The notes under the pieces were generated by a model. It was not told the DNA's origin, did no database searches, and saw nothing but the letters and a program-made list of their open reading frames with translations. Shown here one piece after another: positions 33,110 to 43,500 of a stretch of 60,071 nucleotides of DNA (its first letter is position 1; each line of letters begins with the position of its first letter). Made by a program: the position numbers and the translations under genes. This stretch comes from Bacteroidales bacterium UBA1180 (GTDB lineage: Bacteria; Bacteroidota; Bacteroidia; Bacteroidales; Paludibacteraceae): the NCBI GenBank assembly GCA_002310195.1, contig DBYS01000016.1:1-60071 (forward strand), in the 5' to 3' direction.

Positions 33110-34747
33110 ATGAACAATCACTATTTTACTTACCTAAGCAACATTGCCTCCCGTCAGTGGCGCGATCCTGCGCTATCGAACTACGGAGAAGAACAAAGTT
33201 ATACTTTCGGTGAGATGGCGGCCACTATACTCCGTCTGCACCAATTATTCAAACTATTAGGAATACAGAAAGGTGACAAGATTGCCCTATGCGGACGCAA
33301 CTGCGCTAACTGGGCAGTGGCGTACTTGGCTATCATGTCGTACAAGGCAGTGGTAGTATCGATCCTTCAGGACTTCAAAGCAGAGGATATCGACCATCTG
33401 CTCACGCACTCCGACTCACGGATGCTATTCGTTGGACCGTATGTATGGAAAGAGCTCTCCGAGCGTCCGTTAGCTGACCTGGAAACTGTAGTGAGTCTGC
33501 AAGATTGGAGCTGTCTGCGCGCCAAGGACGAAGACCTGGTACCCGATGCCGATGAACTGGAAGCAGCGTTCCGCAAGATCTATCCGCGCGGCATAACAGC
33601 CGAAGATTTCCGCTTTGACCTGGATCCCGATGCGTTGTGCCTGATCAACTACACCTCCGGCTCGACAGGTTCGCCTAAGGGCGTGATGCTCAACGGTCGT
33701 TCGCTGAGCAACAATGTGGAGACCGGCATGTCGATGCTGCCTGTGGATCCGGGGCAACGACTCGTATCGATGCTGCCGCTGGCACACATGTTCGGACAGG
33801 TTTGCGAATTTCTGTATCCGCTATGCTGCGGTACACATATCTATTTCCTGACCAAGAGTCCTACACCGTCGATCCTGCTGAAAGCGATGCAGGACGTCAA
33901 ACCGTATATCGTAGTGACCGTGCCTCTGGTGATAGAGAAGATATACAAAAAGAACATCAACCCGCTGCTGGCGCGTAAGGTAGTCAAGTTCCTCTGGCGC
34001 ATACCGCTTACCGGTCCGGCCATCCGCCGTAAGGTTCGCAAAGCCCTGACGCAAGGTTTCGGAGGAGAACTGCGATACTTCATCTGCGGCGGCGCTCCTA
34101 TCAGTCCGGATGTGGAAGCATGCATGAAGGAGATCAAGTTCCCCATCTCCGTGGGCTACGGCATGACGGAATGTGGACCGCTGATTGGCGGTAACCCGCC
34201 CAAGTACTTTGTTGCCCACTCCGGCGGCGTGCCCGTGCCGAACATGGAAGTGATGATCGACAAACCCAACCAGTACGGCGTGGGCGAGATTCTCGTGCGC
34301 GGCGAGAATGTGATGATGGGTTACTACAAGAACGAGGAAGCGACCATCGCCGCCTTCACCGACGACGGTTGGATGCGCACCGGCGATCTCGGCTGTATGG
34401 ACAAGCACAAAAACATCTTCATCAAAGGACGCAACAAGACAATGATCCTCGGTGCTTCAGGGCAGAACATCTATCCCGAGGAGATTGAAGACAAGCTCAA
34501 TAACCTGGAAGGTGTAGGCGAATCAATCATCGTGGAGCGTGAAGGACGGCTGGTAGGACTCGTATTCCCCGACGAGCAAACAACAAAAAAGATGAGCATC
34601 GATGCCCTGCGCGACCTGATGAAACAGAACCTGCAAAGCCTAAACAAACTCATACCCGGCTATTCGCAAGTATCGGATATAGAACTTAAAGAAGAGCCCT
34701 TCGAAAAGACCCCGAAGAAGTCTATCAAACGGTTCATGTACAAGTAA
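33110..34747 (+). CDS. AMP-dependent long-chain acyl-CoA synthetase-like protein
   Basis: The 545-residue protein has the ANL-superfamily motifs: A3 YTSGSTGSPKGVML (181-194), GYGMTECGPLIGG (A5), MRTGDLGCMDKHKNIFIKGR (A7/A8) and KTPKKSIKRF (A10 lysine region). It adenylates a carboxylic acid and transfers it to CoA; a fatty acid is most likely, from its resemblance to FadD-like proteins of Bacteroidetes. The substrate could instead be another acyl chain used in lipid or LPS remodelling. It is the last gene of the pheS operon, 28 nt after nadA, and is followed by a strong hairpin. Confidence 0.85.
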   Translation: MNNHYFTYLSNIASRQWRDPALSNYGEEQSYTFGEMAATILRLHQLFKLLGIQKGDKIALCGRNCANWAVAYLAIMSYKAVVVSILQDFKAEDIDHLLTHSDSRMLFVGPYVWKELSERPLADLETVVSLQDWSCLRAKDEDLVPDADELEAAFRKIYPRGITAEDFRFDLDPDALCLINYTSGSTGSPKGVMLNGRSLSNNVETGMSMLPVDPGQRLVSMLPLAHMFGQVCEFLYPLCCGTHIYFLTKSPTPSILLKAMQDVKPYIVVTVPLVIEKIYKKNINPLLARKVVKFLWRIPLTGPAIRRKVRKALTQGFGGELRYFICGGAPISPDVEACMKEIKFPISVGYGMTECGPLIGGNPPKYFVAHSGGVPVPNMEVMIDKPNQYGVGEILVRGENVMMGYYKNEEATIAAFTDDGWMRTGDLGCMDKHKNIFIKGRNKTMILGASGQNIYPEEIEDKLNNLEGVGESIIVEREGRLVGLVFPDEQTTKKMSIDALRDLMKQNLQSLNKLIPGYSQVSDIELKEEPFEKTPKKSIKRFMYK

Positions 34748-34771
34748 GCAAATCCGGCTGAAACACAAATA

Positions 34772-34804
34772 AATAGGAGCAACTCGTGACGAGCTGCTCC
34801 TATT
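34772..34804. terminator. Bidirectional hairpin terminator
   Basis: A 15-bp stem with one mismatch (AATAGGAGCAACTCG / CGAGCTGCTCCTATT) and a TGA loop. It lies between the convergent acyl-CoA synthetase (+) and OmpA-family (-) genes, so it can serve both. Confidence 0.8.
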
Positions 34805-34821
34805 GCTATGTTATGCAGAGA

Positions 34822-36441
34822 CTATTTGTTAATCACGATCTCTACGCGGCGGTTCTGTGCCCTGTGTTCGGGTGAGTCGTTCGGTACGAGCGGCTGCGTG
34901 CTACCCATACTGGTAACCGTGATGCGGCTCTCGTCGACGCCTTGCTTAACAAGGTACTTCTTCGCCTCGTTGGCACGCTCCAGACCAATCTTGTTGTTAG
35001 CACGCTCCGTACCCAAGTCGCAGCAGTGTCCGCGCACCTCGATTGACCAATTAGGATGCTTGGCCAGAACAGTGGCAGCATGATTGAGTTCCGATTTGCT
35101 CTCTTCGGACAACTCATGCGAGTTCAGCTTGTAGGCAGTGACTTTGACATGCGTGATCACCTCTGCGTCACGCTGCTCCTCAACCCGTTTGGCTTCCTCT
35201 TTAGCCCTTGTCTCTTCCGCTATTCTCGTCTCTTCGGCAACCCTTGCTTCCTCTGCCAGTCGAGCCTGTTCGGCGATTCGTGCCTCTTCGACCTTGCGGG
35301 CTTCCTCAGCAGCCTTGGCAGCTTGCGCTTGCTCTTCCGCTACGCGTGCTGCTTCGATCTCTTCGGCGGTCGGTCCTTGAGGTTCTGCAACCGGTTCGGG
35401 TTCGGCAGGAGCATTCCGGCCGGCACGCTTCGCTTCACGAGCTGCTTCACGAGCTGCCTCACGGGCTGCCCACTCAGGATCATCGTAGGCATGCTTGGCA
35501 TAGGTCTTGCCGGCATTGATCGACAAACCGAACTTGAGCATCACGTTCCACGGATGGAGCTGCTGCACCTCATCGGTACTAAGTACGCCGTCATAAGCAG
35601 TAGTGAACGGCGATGGGTAATAATTGGTCGGGAAGGACGGATCATTGAAGCCCAACGGCCCGGTTGATGCGCCTTTGGCCATATTGTTCAGATAGTATGT
35701 ACCTGCTACAGCCAGCATCAGGTCAATACGCTGATGTACACGGAACAGCAGACCAATCTCTGCATATCCGCCATAGTTGATCTTGCTGAGACCTGCGATT
35801 TCCTTCTGTACAGGACTGACAGGTATATCCTTCAGCACACCGGCGATATCTTTATTAATCAACAGATCAAAATCAGGGTAATAAACCGAATTGTCAATCA
35901 ATGCGCCCTCGCCTAACTGGTAGTAGTTCTTGATCGGCAGGCCGAACTTGACACCCAGTGCTCCGTGGAAACCTACATTCCGCTTGATAGCTCTGAAACG
36001 CAATGTCAAAGGGATCTCCAGCATGTAGATCTTTTCCCGCTCGGTAATTCCGACAGGCGTACTTGTCATTGTGTACTTGTCGCCCTGCGCATCCGTTCCG
36101 GAAAAGGTCCAAGGCGTAACAACCTTCGTCGTATTGGCATAGGTACCCATCTGCACGCCTGTGCCGACGCCCATCCAAGGCAGGAAATAATAGTTGATAC
36201 CTACTGCCCCGTTCCACAACGGATAAGCGAATTCGTTCTGCGAATGAGGTGCAGCATAATTGCCAAACAACGGACCAAACCCGAAGCGTCCAAGGCCTGC
36301 ACCTCCGGAGATGTCGATATTCAAACCTTGCTTGATGCGATACTCGGCTTTGGATGCCGCACATACAGAATCAGGGTATTGCTTAGCATAGAGCGTCGTG
36401 CCCGCTAAGAGGATGATGAGTGTGAACAGTTGTTTCTTCAT
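34822..36441 (-). CDS. OmpA-family outer-membrane protein with coiled-coil linker
   Basis: The 539-residue protein has a signal peptide (MKKQLFTLIILLAGTTLYA). An N-terminal beta-barrel-like region follows to about residue 320. A long Ala/Glu/Arg heptad-like linker comes next (EARVAEETRIAEETRAKEEA and similar, about 330-425). The C-terminal OmpA domain (about 430-539) has VRGHCCDLGTERANNKIGLE and SEHRAQNRRVEI-type motifs. In place of the usual GHTD it has GHCCD; the Asp and the later Arg used for peptidoglycan binding are present. It anchors the outer membrane to peptidoglycan. Its start is 19 nt after the upstream T9SS cargo gene, so both are likely one transcript. Confidence 0.85.
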   Translation of the reverse strand: MKKQLFTLIILLAGTTLYAKQYPDSVCAASKAEYRIKQGLNIDISGGAGLGRFGFGPLFGNYAAPHSQNEFAYPLWNGAVGINYYFLPWMGVGTGVQMGTYANTTKVVTPWTFSGTDAQGDKYTMTSTPVGITEREKIYMLEIPLTLRFRAIKRNVGFHGALGVKFGLPIKNYYQLGEGALIDNSVYYPDFDLLINKDIAGVLKDIPVSPVQKEIAGLSKINYGGYAEIGLLFRVHQRIDLMLAVAGTYYLNNMAKGASTGPLGFNDPSFPTNYYPSPFTTAYDGVLSTDEVQQLHPWNVMLKFGLSINAGKTYAKHAYDDPEWAAREAAREAAREAKRAGRNAPAEPEPVAEPQGPTAEEIEAARVAEEQAQAAKAAEEARKVEEARIAEQARLAEEARVAEETRIAEETRAKEEAKRVEEQRDAEVITHVKVTAYKLNSHELSEESKSELNHAATVLAKHPNWSIEVRGHCCDLGTERANNKIGLERANEAKKYLVKQGVDESRITVTSMGSTQPLVPNDSPEHRAQNRRVEIVINK

Positions 36442-36460
36442 AGTTGCGTCCTCCTCTTAG

Positions 36461-38056
36461 TTATTTAACAATCAGTTTTTCGGTCAGTATCGAGCCGTCG
36501 GCCTGCGTGATGCGTACGTAATAGATACCTGCCACATTGGGGGCCTTGATTGTCACATCTGTATCGGGACATGCTACGTGGCTCATCATCTCGCCCGTGT
36601 AAGAATAGATATCCGCCTTGCCGCCGTCGCAAGTAATCCGTACCGGAGCACCGGCATCGACAGGTACAGGATAGATCACTGACGACGCTACGCGCGCCGG
36701 AGCACCTGCCGGGTGCAGCTCAATCGGGCACGACAGATATACCGTGCCGTCATCGGCTGTCATGGCAACGGTATAGATACCATCCAGCTCATTGCCATCC
36801 TCCGAGTAGTATTGATCAGTCTGTCCCTCCACGGCCAGACAATCCTTGTACCACTGGTAGCTCTTGAAGTGCAACTTATGGCCATCAACAGGTTCGTGGT
36901 TGTCGGGGTTGTTGTCAACATAGAGCATGATGCCGAACTTCTGATGCACATAGCCATCGATACAACCATTGAAATCCTGCATAAGGTGTACAACCTGCTC
37001 GTTGTCCGTAGGTGTCATCTCAGTAAAATGCGTGCCATCCTTTGCCTTGCGAATGAAAGTGTAGTGCTGACTCTGCGGCACGGCAGTCATTCCGTTCAGC
37101 AGCAGAGCCATCGGCAAGTTACAATCCGTAGCGCCGACAATCTCGGTGAGGGTTTCGCCGGTCTTGACAAACCATTGGTAACGGTAATCACCCGCGCCAC
37201 CGGAGGCCGGCGTGGCGAAAATAGTATCAGCCTTGGCCTCGCCAAGCGAACAGTATATTCGTCCGTCATAGCCGGGAGTGTTCTCTACCTCTATCGAACC
37301 AGGCATCAACTCGGGATAGACCTTGAGTTGATATACGCCCTTCGAAACAGTAACGCCGCACCACAAAGAATCCTTGACATTTCTGCGCAGACGCACATAT
37401 CCGGGAGCAGTAATCTTATAATCCTTCAACGATTCCTCAAAACCAATCTTCTTCACGCCGCGCAGCCACTCGTACTGATAGACACCGCTGCCTCCGGATG
37501 CCGGAGTGCGGGACTGGACACTGACATACACCTTGCCGTTCTTCAGATAAACAGTGTCTCGTACGTTAGGATTAGCATTATCCGGCAGATTGATCGAACC
37601 GGGATTGAACTTCGGCAGCACGGTGTAGGGCAACTCGCCTACATCCAGCCAGTCGGTAAGATTATCGTGCACCTTCACGCCAAGCATAAAGTTGCCGACA
37701 GAATCACCTGAGAGCCAATGGTTATTGTACCAAGCGAGAAACTCCGCTGCATTGTTGGTTTCGCCAAGATTCTTCAGTATATAGGGTTGATCGTTAGCAT
37801 CAAAGCCATACAACGTAACCTGATAACGATAGTTGCCGCTACCCTCTTGCGCCGGTTCAAGGACTGCAACTTGCTTGAGTTGAACGAAATCCTCGAAACA
37901 AACCAGCGTCTCGGCATCCTTAGGCCCAAACGACCCGGGCTGCAAATCAGCAGCACACAACGGTTGGCCAAACACCACAAGCAGTAAAAGCAGAACAAGG
38001 GAGAAGACGCGAGCCACAAACGACCCTTTCGCGGATGTAGAATAATGATTTTCCAT
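36461..38056 (-). CDS. Secreted protein with T9SS type A C-terminal sorting domain
   Basis: This 531-residue protein has a signal-like N-terminus (SFVARVFSLVLLLLLVVFGQ PLCA region) and several beta-sandwich repeats with the pattern PGSI(N/E)... ASGGSG.YQYEWLRG and ATPASGGAGDYRYQWF. The last 75 residues form a T9SS type A sorting domain: VIYPVPVDAGAPVRITC, ADIYSYTGEMM, AGIYYVRITQADGSILTEKL and final IVK. It would be exported through the type IX pore and attached to the surface; porT for that system is also in this window. It is transcribed from the promoter at 38077-38108 together with the OmpA-family gene. Confidence 0.85.
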   Translation of the reverse strand: MENHYSTSAKGSFVARVFSLVLLLLLVVFGQPLCAADLQPGSFGPKDAETLVCFEDFVQLKQVAVLEPAQEGSGNYRYQVTLYGFDANDQPYILKNLGETNNAAEFLAWYNNHWLSGDSVGNFMLGVKVHDNLTDWLDVGELPYTVLPKFNPGSINLPDNANPNVRDTVYLKNGKVYVSVQSRTPASGGSGVYQYEWLRGVKKIGFEESLKDYKITAPGYVRLRRNVKDSLWCGVTVSKGVYQLKVYPELMPGSIEVENTPGYDGRIYCSLGEAKADTIFATPASGGAGDYRYQWFVKTGETLTEIVGATDCNLPMALLLNGMTAVPQSQHYTFIRKAKDGTHFTEMTPTDNEQVVHLMQDFNGCIDGYVHQKFGIMLYVDNNPDNHEPVDGHKLHFKSYQWYKDCLAVEGQTDQYYSEDGNELDGIYTVAMTADDGTVYLSCPIELHPAGAPARVASSVIYPVPVDAGAPVRITCDGGKADIYSYTGEMMSHVACPDTDVTIKAPNVAGIYYVRITQADGSILTEKLIVK

Positions 38057-38076
38057 AGTCCTAACGATTTACTCTG

Positions 38077-38108
38077 CAAAGGTACAAAAAAAATCCCACA
38101 TTTGCAAA
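38077..38108 (-). promoter_or_regulatory. Promoter for the T9SS cargo/OmpA pair, overlapping a terminator
   Basis: Minus strand TTTG (38105-38108), a 20-nt spacer and TACCTTTG (38077-38084). The -33 box lies in the loop of the terminator hairpin at 38087-38126. Confidence 0.8.
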
Positions 38109-38126
38109 TTTTTGTGGGATTTTTTT
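38087..38126 (-). terminator. Intrinsic terminator after the ArdC-N-like gene
   Basis: A perfect 14-bp stem (AAAAAAATCCCACA / TGTGGGATTTTTTT) with a 12-nt loop, ending in an eight-T tract on the minus strand. Its 3' arm and loop contain the next gene's promoter. Confidence 0.85.
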
Positions 38127-38196
38127 AGTTAAGACTAAAAATATAGTACGTATTTACTGAAATCTATCCGATAGAGTCGGATAAATCCCACGGTTA

Positions 38197-38556
38197 TTAA
38201 CCGACGAAAGATACCTGCTCGCGGGCAAAGAGAAACTGAACGGGACAATAGGCATATCCGGCTTCGGCCTGCACGCGCTTACCCCAGAATAGATAGGCAT
38301 GCTGGCCTTTGCGCACCTGTCCGCCTTTGGCTATCCAGCCATCGTAGGTATCAAGCTCGGTGTTTGTAAGTTGATAGCATTCGCGCAAAAGCTCGTTGCT
38401 GGAAGTGTTGCCCCTGCCGGATGTCTCAGCCATCTCGCGCAGTTTGTTGGTAATCGACTTGAGTTGAAGGCGGTACTGCTGAATCTTCGACAGTTCGGAT
38501 TGGTTACGGGCAGCGTCACGCGTTGCAATTGCCTCTTGATAAATTGTACGTGTCAT
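38197..38556 (-). CDS. Small ArdC N-terminal-like protein
   Basis: The 119-residue protein has a helical N-terminus (TRDAARNQSELSKIQQYRLQ) and the segment LDTYDGWIAKGGQVRKGQHA followed by YLFWG, which resembles the W...GGQVRKGEKG...W core of the ArdC single-strand-DNA-binding domain. The zinc-peptidase half of ArdC is absent, so this is a stand-alone domain. ArdC-type proteins protect incoming plasmid DNA, but no transfer genes are nearby. The promoter box is at 38628-38635 and the leader of about 70 nt can form GTCAAT/ATTGAC. Confidence 0.5.
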   Translation of the reverse strand: MTRTIYQEAIATRDAARNQSELSKIQQYRLQLKSITNKLREMAETSGRGNTSSNELLRECYQLTNTELDTYDGWIAKGGQVRKGQHAYLFWGKRVQAEAGYAYCPVQFLFAREQVSFVG

Positions 38557-38627
38557 GATCTTGTGATTTTAATAGTTAAACATGTCGTTTTGATTACAAA
38601 AATGTCAATGATTTTTGATTGACGATG

Positions 38628-38635
38628 CAAAGGTA
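38628..38635 (-). promoter_or_regulatory. -7 promoter box for the ArdC-N-like gene
   Basis: TACCTTTG on the minus strand, 71 nt upstream of the ATG. No clear TTTG is present at the -33 position. Confidence 0.55.
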
Positions 38636-38668
38636 CAACGAGATAGTGCTATAACTTGTCACAAGCTC

Positions 38669-38697
38669 AAAAAAAGTGCATTTTGTTAGGCACTTTT
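38669..38697 (-). terminator. Intrinsic terminator after mntP
   Basis: An 8-bp stem (AAAAGTGC / GCACTTTT) with a 10-nt loop and a run of T residues on the minus strand, 28 nt beyond the mntP stop. It closes the long minus-strand gene run. Confidence 0.8.
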
Positions 38698-38725
38698 AAC
38701 ACAATTAGCAGTTTGTTAAGATTTG

Positions 38726-39292
38726 TTAACAGAAAAATCCCTCTATAAAGATCTTAATGCCTATGGCGATGAGGATACAACCGCCAAGAATGTCGGCATT
38801 GAAAGGAAGATGCCGGCCGAGAGTCTTGCCAAGCCAGAAGCCTATGAGCGAAAATAGCGTACTGGTAAAGGCTATAAGCGAAATGGCAAGCCACAACACC
38901 TCGGGTACGGGGATGAACAGCACGCCGATGGACAGAGCGTCGATACTCGTAGCGATAGCCAATATGATCATTGTACCAAACGTAAGTACGGATTGTCCGG
39001 CGATGTCATCAGATTGGCTATGACTCTGTTTGTAGGCCTCAACGAGCATTTTCCCGCCAATGAGGACAAGTAAGATGAGGGCTATCCACGGACTCCAGCG
39101 TATAAAGAAATCAGCGAAGACCGAACCGGCGTAGTAAGCGATAAGCGGCATGCCCCCCTGGAAGATGCCAAAGAGCACAGCCATCGGCACCACGGCACGA
39201 AGTTTTGTTCCCTGCATGCCTTGCGCAATGGAAACGGCAAAGCAGTCCATAGCAAGACCGATAGCCAAAAATATGATTGACAACAGATCCAT
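38726..39292 (-). CDS. mntP: Manganese efflux pump MntP
   Basis: This 188-residue protein has six predicted membrane segments in two related halves. The acidic positions of the family are present in GLAMDCFAVSIAQG (first half) and ATSIDALSIG (second half). It exports Mn2+ across the inner membrane. Its ATG overlaps the folC stop by 1 nt (TAATG), so the two are translationally coupled. No manganese riboswitch (yybP-ykoY) is recognisable upstream, as expected for an internal operon gene. Confidence 0.92.
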   Translation of the reverse strand: MDLLSIIFLAIGLAMDCFAVSIAQGMQGTKLRAVVPMAVLFGIFQGGMPLIAYYAGSVFADFFIRWSPWIALILLVLIGGKMLVEAYKQSHSQSDDIAGQSVLTFGTMIILAIATSIDALSIGVLFIPVPEVLWLAISLIAFTSTLFSLIGFWLGKTLGRHLPFNADILGGCILIAIGIKIFIEGFFC

Positions 39293-40599
39293 TATTCAAA
39301 AAGTTTGATAACCTCACCAACTACGTAGTTGCTCCCACCGATGAAGATAACATCATCCGGTGAGGCAGAGTCTTGAGCAGCACGAAAAGCATCATATACT
39401 CTGCCAAACGCTTTCGCATTACTAACCTGATGGAGAGATTGCCACTTATTCAACATCACTTCGGCCGGCAAGGCACGATGGCTATCCGGCTGCGTGAAGT
39501 AATATACAGCCTCATCAGGCAGCAAACGAAGCACGGCTTCAACATCCTTGTCAGCTACCATGCCGAAGACAATATGCAGTGTGCAATTTATGATTTTTGC
39601 TTTATCGCCCTTTGGGCTATTTTTGATTTTCTGCAATTGAGCAATATAGGTAGATATGCCATGGCTGTTGTGGCCTGTATCACAAATTGTAAGGGGACGC
39701 TCGGCAAGGATCTCCCAGCGTCCTCGGAGTCCTGTATATGTCACGACATGAGCGAACCCGTCAGCTACAGCCTGACGCGGCACGCATAGTGCCCTGAGTG
39801 CCACAAAAGCAGTTTGCATGTTCTGCTGCTGATAATCCCCCCGGAGTTCGCAATCCGGCGCATAACGCATGCGTTGGCGGCGCAGATATTCGCATTCATC
39901 CGCAAATACGAGCGGCGCATTATTCGCTTGGGCTATCTGCTCGAACACTTCTGCGGTTTGCTCGCTACGTTCGCCTACGATACATGTCACACCGGGCTTG
40001 ATGATACCGGCCTTCTGCGTAGCAATCTCCGCGAGAGTGCTGCCTAACAGGTCGGTATGATCCAGTCCAATGTTCGTAATCACAGTGAGAACGGGATTAA
40101 CAATGTTTGTTGCATCGAGCAGTCCGCCCAAGCCAACCTCTATGACAGCTATATCTACATCTTGCCCGGCAAGCCAGCAGAATGCCATGGCTGTAGTGAT
40201 CTCAAAGAATGAAGGCCGGAGCTGCTCAAACAAAGGCTTGTGGGTTTCAACGAAATAAGCTACGTAAGATTCGGGGATGAGACGAGGTTTGGCTTTTAGC
40301 TTTGGACTACCAGCCACTGGCTCAATTACGCGTACGCGCTCGCAGAAAGATACGAGGTGAGGCGAGGTGTACAATCCCACCTTTAATCCAGAAGCTGCAA
40401 GAGCCGAAGCTATAAGATGAGAGGTGGACCCCTTGCCATTCGTACCGGCCACATGGATGACAGGACAGGACTGTTGCACACCGAGTGCGCTCATCAGTCG
40501 GCGCATCGTATCAAGTCCGGGTTTATACGCTGCAGCGCCGACCTGATGAAAAGGCGGCGCTACAGCATACAGATAGTCGATGGCTTGCTGATAGGTCAT
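39292..40599 (-). CDS. folC: Bifunctional folylpolyglutamate/dihydrofolate synthase
   Basis: The 435-residue Mur-ligase-type enzyme has the P-loop AGTNGKGSTSH (51-61), GVGGLLDATN-like (EVGLGGLLDATNIV), ITNIGLDHTDLLG and CDTGHNSHGI. It adds glutamate to dihydropteroate and folates. Its ATG overlaps the dnaE stop by 4 nt (ATGA), and its stop overlaps the mntP start by 1 nt. Confidence 0.94.
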   Translation of the reverse strand: MTYQQAIDYLYAVAPPFHQVGAAAYKPGLDTMRRLMSALGVQQSCPVIHVAGTNGKGSTSHLIASALAASGLKVGLYTSPHLVSFCERVRVIEPVAGSPKLKAKPRLIPESYVAYFVETHKPLFEQLRPSFFEITTAMAFCWLAGQDVDIAVIEVGLGGLLDATNIVNPVLTVITNIGLDHTDLLGSTLAEIATQKAGIIKPGVTCIVGERSEQTAEVFEQIAQANNAPLVFADECEYLRRQRMRYAPDCELRGDYQQQNMQTAFVALRALCVPRQAVADGFAHVVTYTGLRGRWEILAERPLTICDTGHNSHGISTYIAQLQKIKNSPKGDKAKIINCTLHIVFGMVADKDVEAVLRLLPDEAVYYFTQPDSHRALPAEVMLNKWQSLHQVSNAKAFGRVYDAFRAAQDSASPDDVIFIGGSNYVVGEVIKLFE

Positions 40600-43500
40600 T
40601 TGAAGTTATACACCAGTTCGCGATCGTTACTCTTCGTTCGCAGCCAATGATAGAACGGCTTGGTGACACGGATATGTACCGTTCGTGCAGTAAGTGTGAC
40701 ACCGTTGTGGTGGAGCGAATCCTCGATACGGAAACGTACAACCAGTCCGTCATCGTCGTTCGCATCACGGCATATATCCTGGAACTCCGCAGCCCATGCT
40801 TCGGTTAACTTATCCACAGGCATCGTGAGCGTAAGGCTATGTACACGGTTCTTCTGCGCATCCTGAAGGAGTTGTACGTCCTTGACGCGGCACTCATACT
40901 CTGCTTCTGCAAACGGCACTTCCTTGTAGAACTTACCACCCCACCCGCGCGGTTGTACTTGCACGGTTACATAAGCATAGACATCTTTCTTCAACAATGG
41001 TGCAAACCGCTTGTAGTCGTCTCCGAAGACGAGGAACTCGTAGCTGCCTGTATAGTCTTCGATGGTGTACTTGCCGTAGAGTGTACCCTTCTGCGAGGTG
41101 CGTTCCTCGGAAGCGGTAATGATACCACCTACGGTGAGTTGACGCTTCTCATGGGCATGTATCCACTCCTCGGGCGACAAGCGTATAGGGCGCGGCGCGC
41201 TCTCCGCAGGAACTTCCTTCTCTTCGGTCACAAGTTCGCCATCGGCATCACTGGTGATGATAGTCTCGACCGCAGTCTCTGTCTCTTCGCCTTCGTCGTC
41301 ATTGCCACCCTGTGCAAACTGCGAGATAGCCGCAGCACGCTGATCAGGTTTCTCCCAATCACGGAAACGCTTAAGTTCCTCGGCTGTGACGGAGCAGAGC
41401 TCACGCACCTCAAACTCGTAATCATCCAGCGGATGAGCAGAGAGGTAGATGCCAATCATCTCCTTCTCCTTGTTTAGGCGCTCAATGTTCGTCATACGCG
41501 GCACGACAGGCAGTTCGGGTTTCTGGATATCCACTTCCAGTTCTGCTGCGCCGAAGAGTGTAAACTGGCTATCCGCTTTGTTCTGCTGGTAGAGGTTACC
41601 ATAGCGCACAAGCGTATCCAGCACACTCTCGCCACGTGAGTTGATACCAAGCAATTGTTCACGATAGAGTCCGGAGAAGCAATCAAATGCCCCTGCGTAA
41701 GCCAGACTCTCTATGGTCTTCTTATTGCAAGCAGTAAGATTGACGCGCTCAACAAAATCGTAAATATCACGATACTTGCCGTTCTTCTCGCGTTCGGTGA
41801 CGATAGCCTCCACGGCATTCTCGCCTACTCCCTTCACGCCACCTAAACCGAAGCGGATATCGCCCTTGGCATTGGCGGTAAAGTTCAGCCCTGACTCATT
41901 GACATCCGGCTCAAGCACGCGGATATTCATCTCCGTGCATTCGTCCATCAGGCGGGTCACATCCTTTGTGCTGTTCTTGAGGATGGTGAGGTTAGCGGCC
42001 ATGAACTCCGACGGGTAATGTGCCTTGAGGTAAGCCGTCTGATATGCCACCCATGAGTAACATGCAGCGTGCGACTTGTTGAAGGCATAGGAAGCAAACT
42101 TCTCCCAGTCAGCCCAGATCTTGTCAAGAATCTTCGGATCATAGCCGTTGGCCTTGCCGCCGGTCATAAATTTGCCTTTGAGCTCTTGCAGAATCTTCAT
42201 CTGCTTCTTACCCATCGCCTTACGGAGCTTATCGGACTCTCCACGGGTGAAGTTAGCAAGGAGTCTCGACAAAAGCATGACCTGCTCCTGATAAACCGTC
42301 ACGCCATAAGTGTCCTTGAGGTACTTCTCCATCACGGGGATGTCGTAAGTAACCTGCTCTATACCATGCTTACGGCGTATGAACTGCGGAATATAATCCA
42401 TCGGTCCCGGTCGGTACAGGGCGTTCATGGCAATCAGGTCACCCATGACGGTCGGCTTAAGTTGGCGCATATAGCTGCGCATACCCGATGACTCAAACTG
42501 GAAGACAGCTACCGTGCGTCCCTCCTGGAAAAGTTTGTATGTAAGTTCGTCGTCCAACGGGATGTGATTGATATCGATATCAACACCTTGTGTCCGCTTA
42601 ACAGTACGGATACATTCCTTGATGATCGACAGGGTGATGAGTCCGAGAAAGTCCATCTTGATGAGTCCCACACTCTCCACCACATGTCCGTCATACTGGG
42701 TGACGAGCACACGCTTCTGCGTCTTGGGCTCAAGCACGGATGCAAGCGGAGCAAACTTTGTCAAGTCATCGGCACCGATGATCACACCGCAAGCATGCAC
42801 ACCGACCTGACGGATAGTATCCTCAAGTTGAGCAGCATACTCAAGCGTATTGTGCAGCACGGGATCATCGCCCTCATAGATGGCGCGCAATTCGTCGATG
42901 TACTTGTAACAGTTGCGGAGATTAACCTTGGGTTTCTTGCCCTTGTCATCCTTGATAGAGTCAGGGAAATCGCGTGCCGGCACGTAGGACTTGAGCTGGT
43001 TGCTTACAGGGATTGACACGCCCTCAACACGCGCCACATCGGCAAGTGCCGAACGTGTGGCCATCTTGCCGTACGTAATGATATGCGCCACATGCGTAGC
43101 ACCGTACTTCTGCGATACCCAGTCAAGCACCTTGCCACGACCGGAGTCCTCGAAGTCAGTATCAATATCCGGCAGGGATATACGGTCGGGATTCAAGAAT
43201 CGCTCGAACAGCAAATCGTATTCCAACGGGTCAAGATCAGTGATCTTCAAGCAATATGCCACCACCGACCCAGCGGCCGAGCCACGTCCGGGACCGACAC
43301 TCACATCAAGCTCCTCACGCGCCGCACGGATGAAATCCATCACGATGAGGAAGTACCCCGGGAATCCCATCGAGATGATTGTGTTCAACTCAAACTCAAT
43401 ACGCTCTTTAAGCACCTCATCCGTGTCAAGACGTTGCTGACCATATCGCTGCAGCGCGCCCTGCATCGTCAAGTGGCGCAGATAAGCAGACTCGAAGGAC

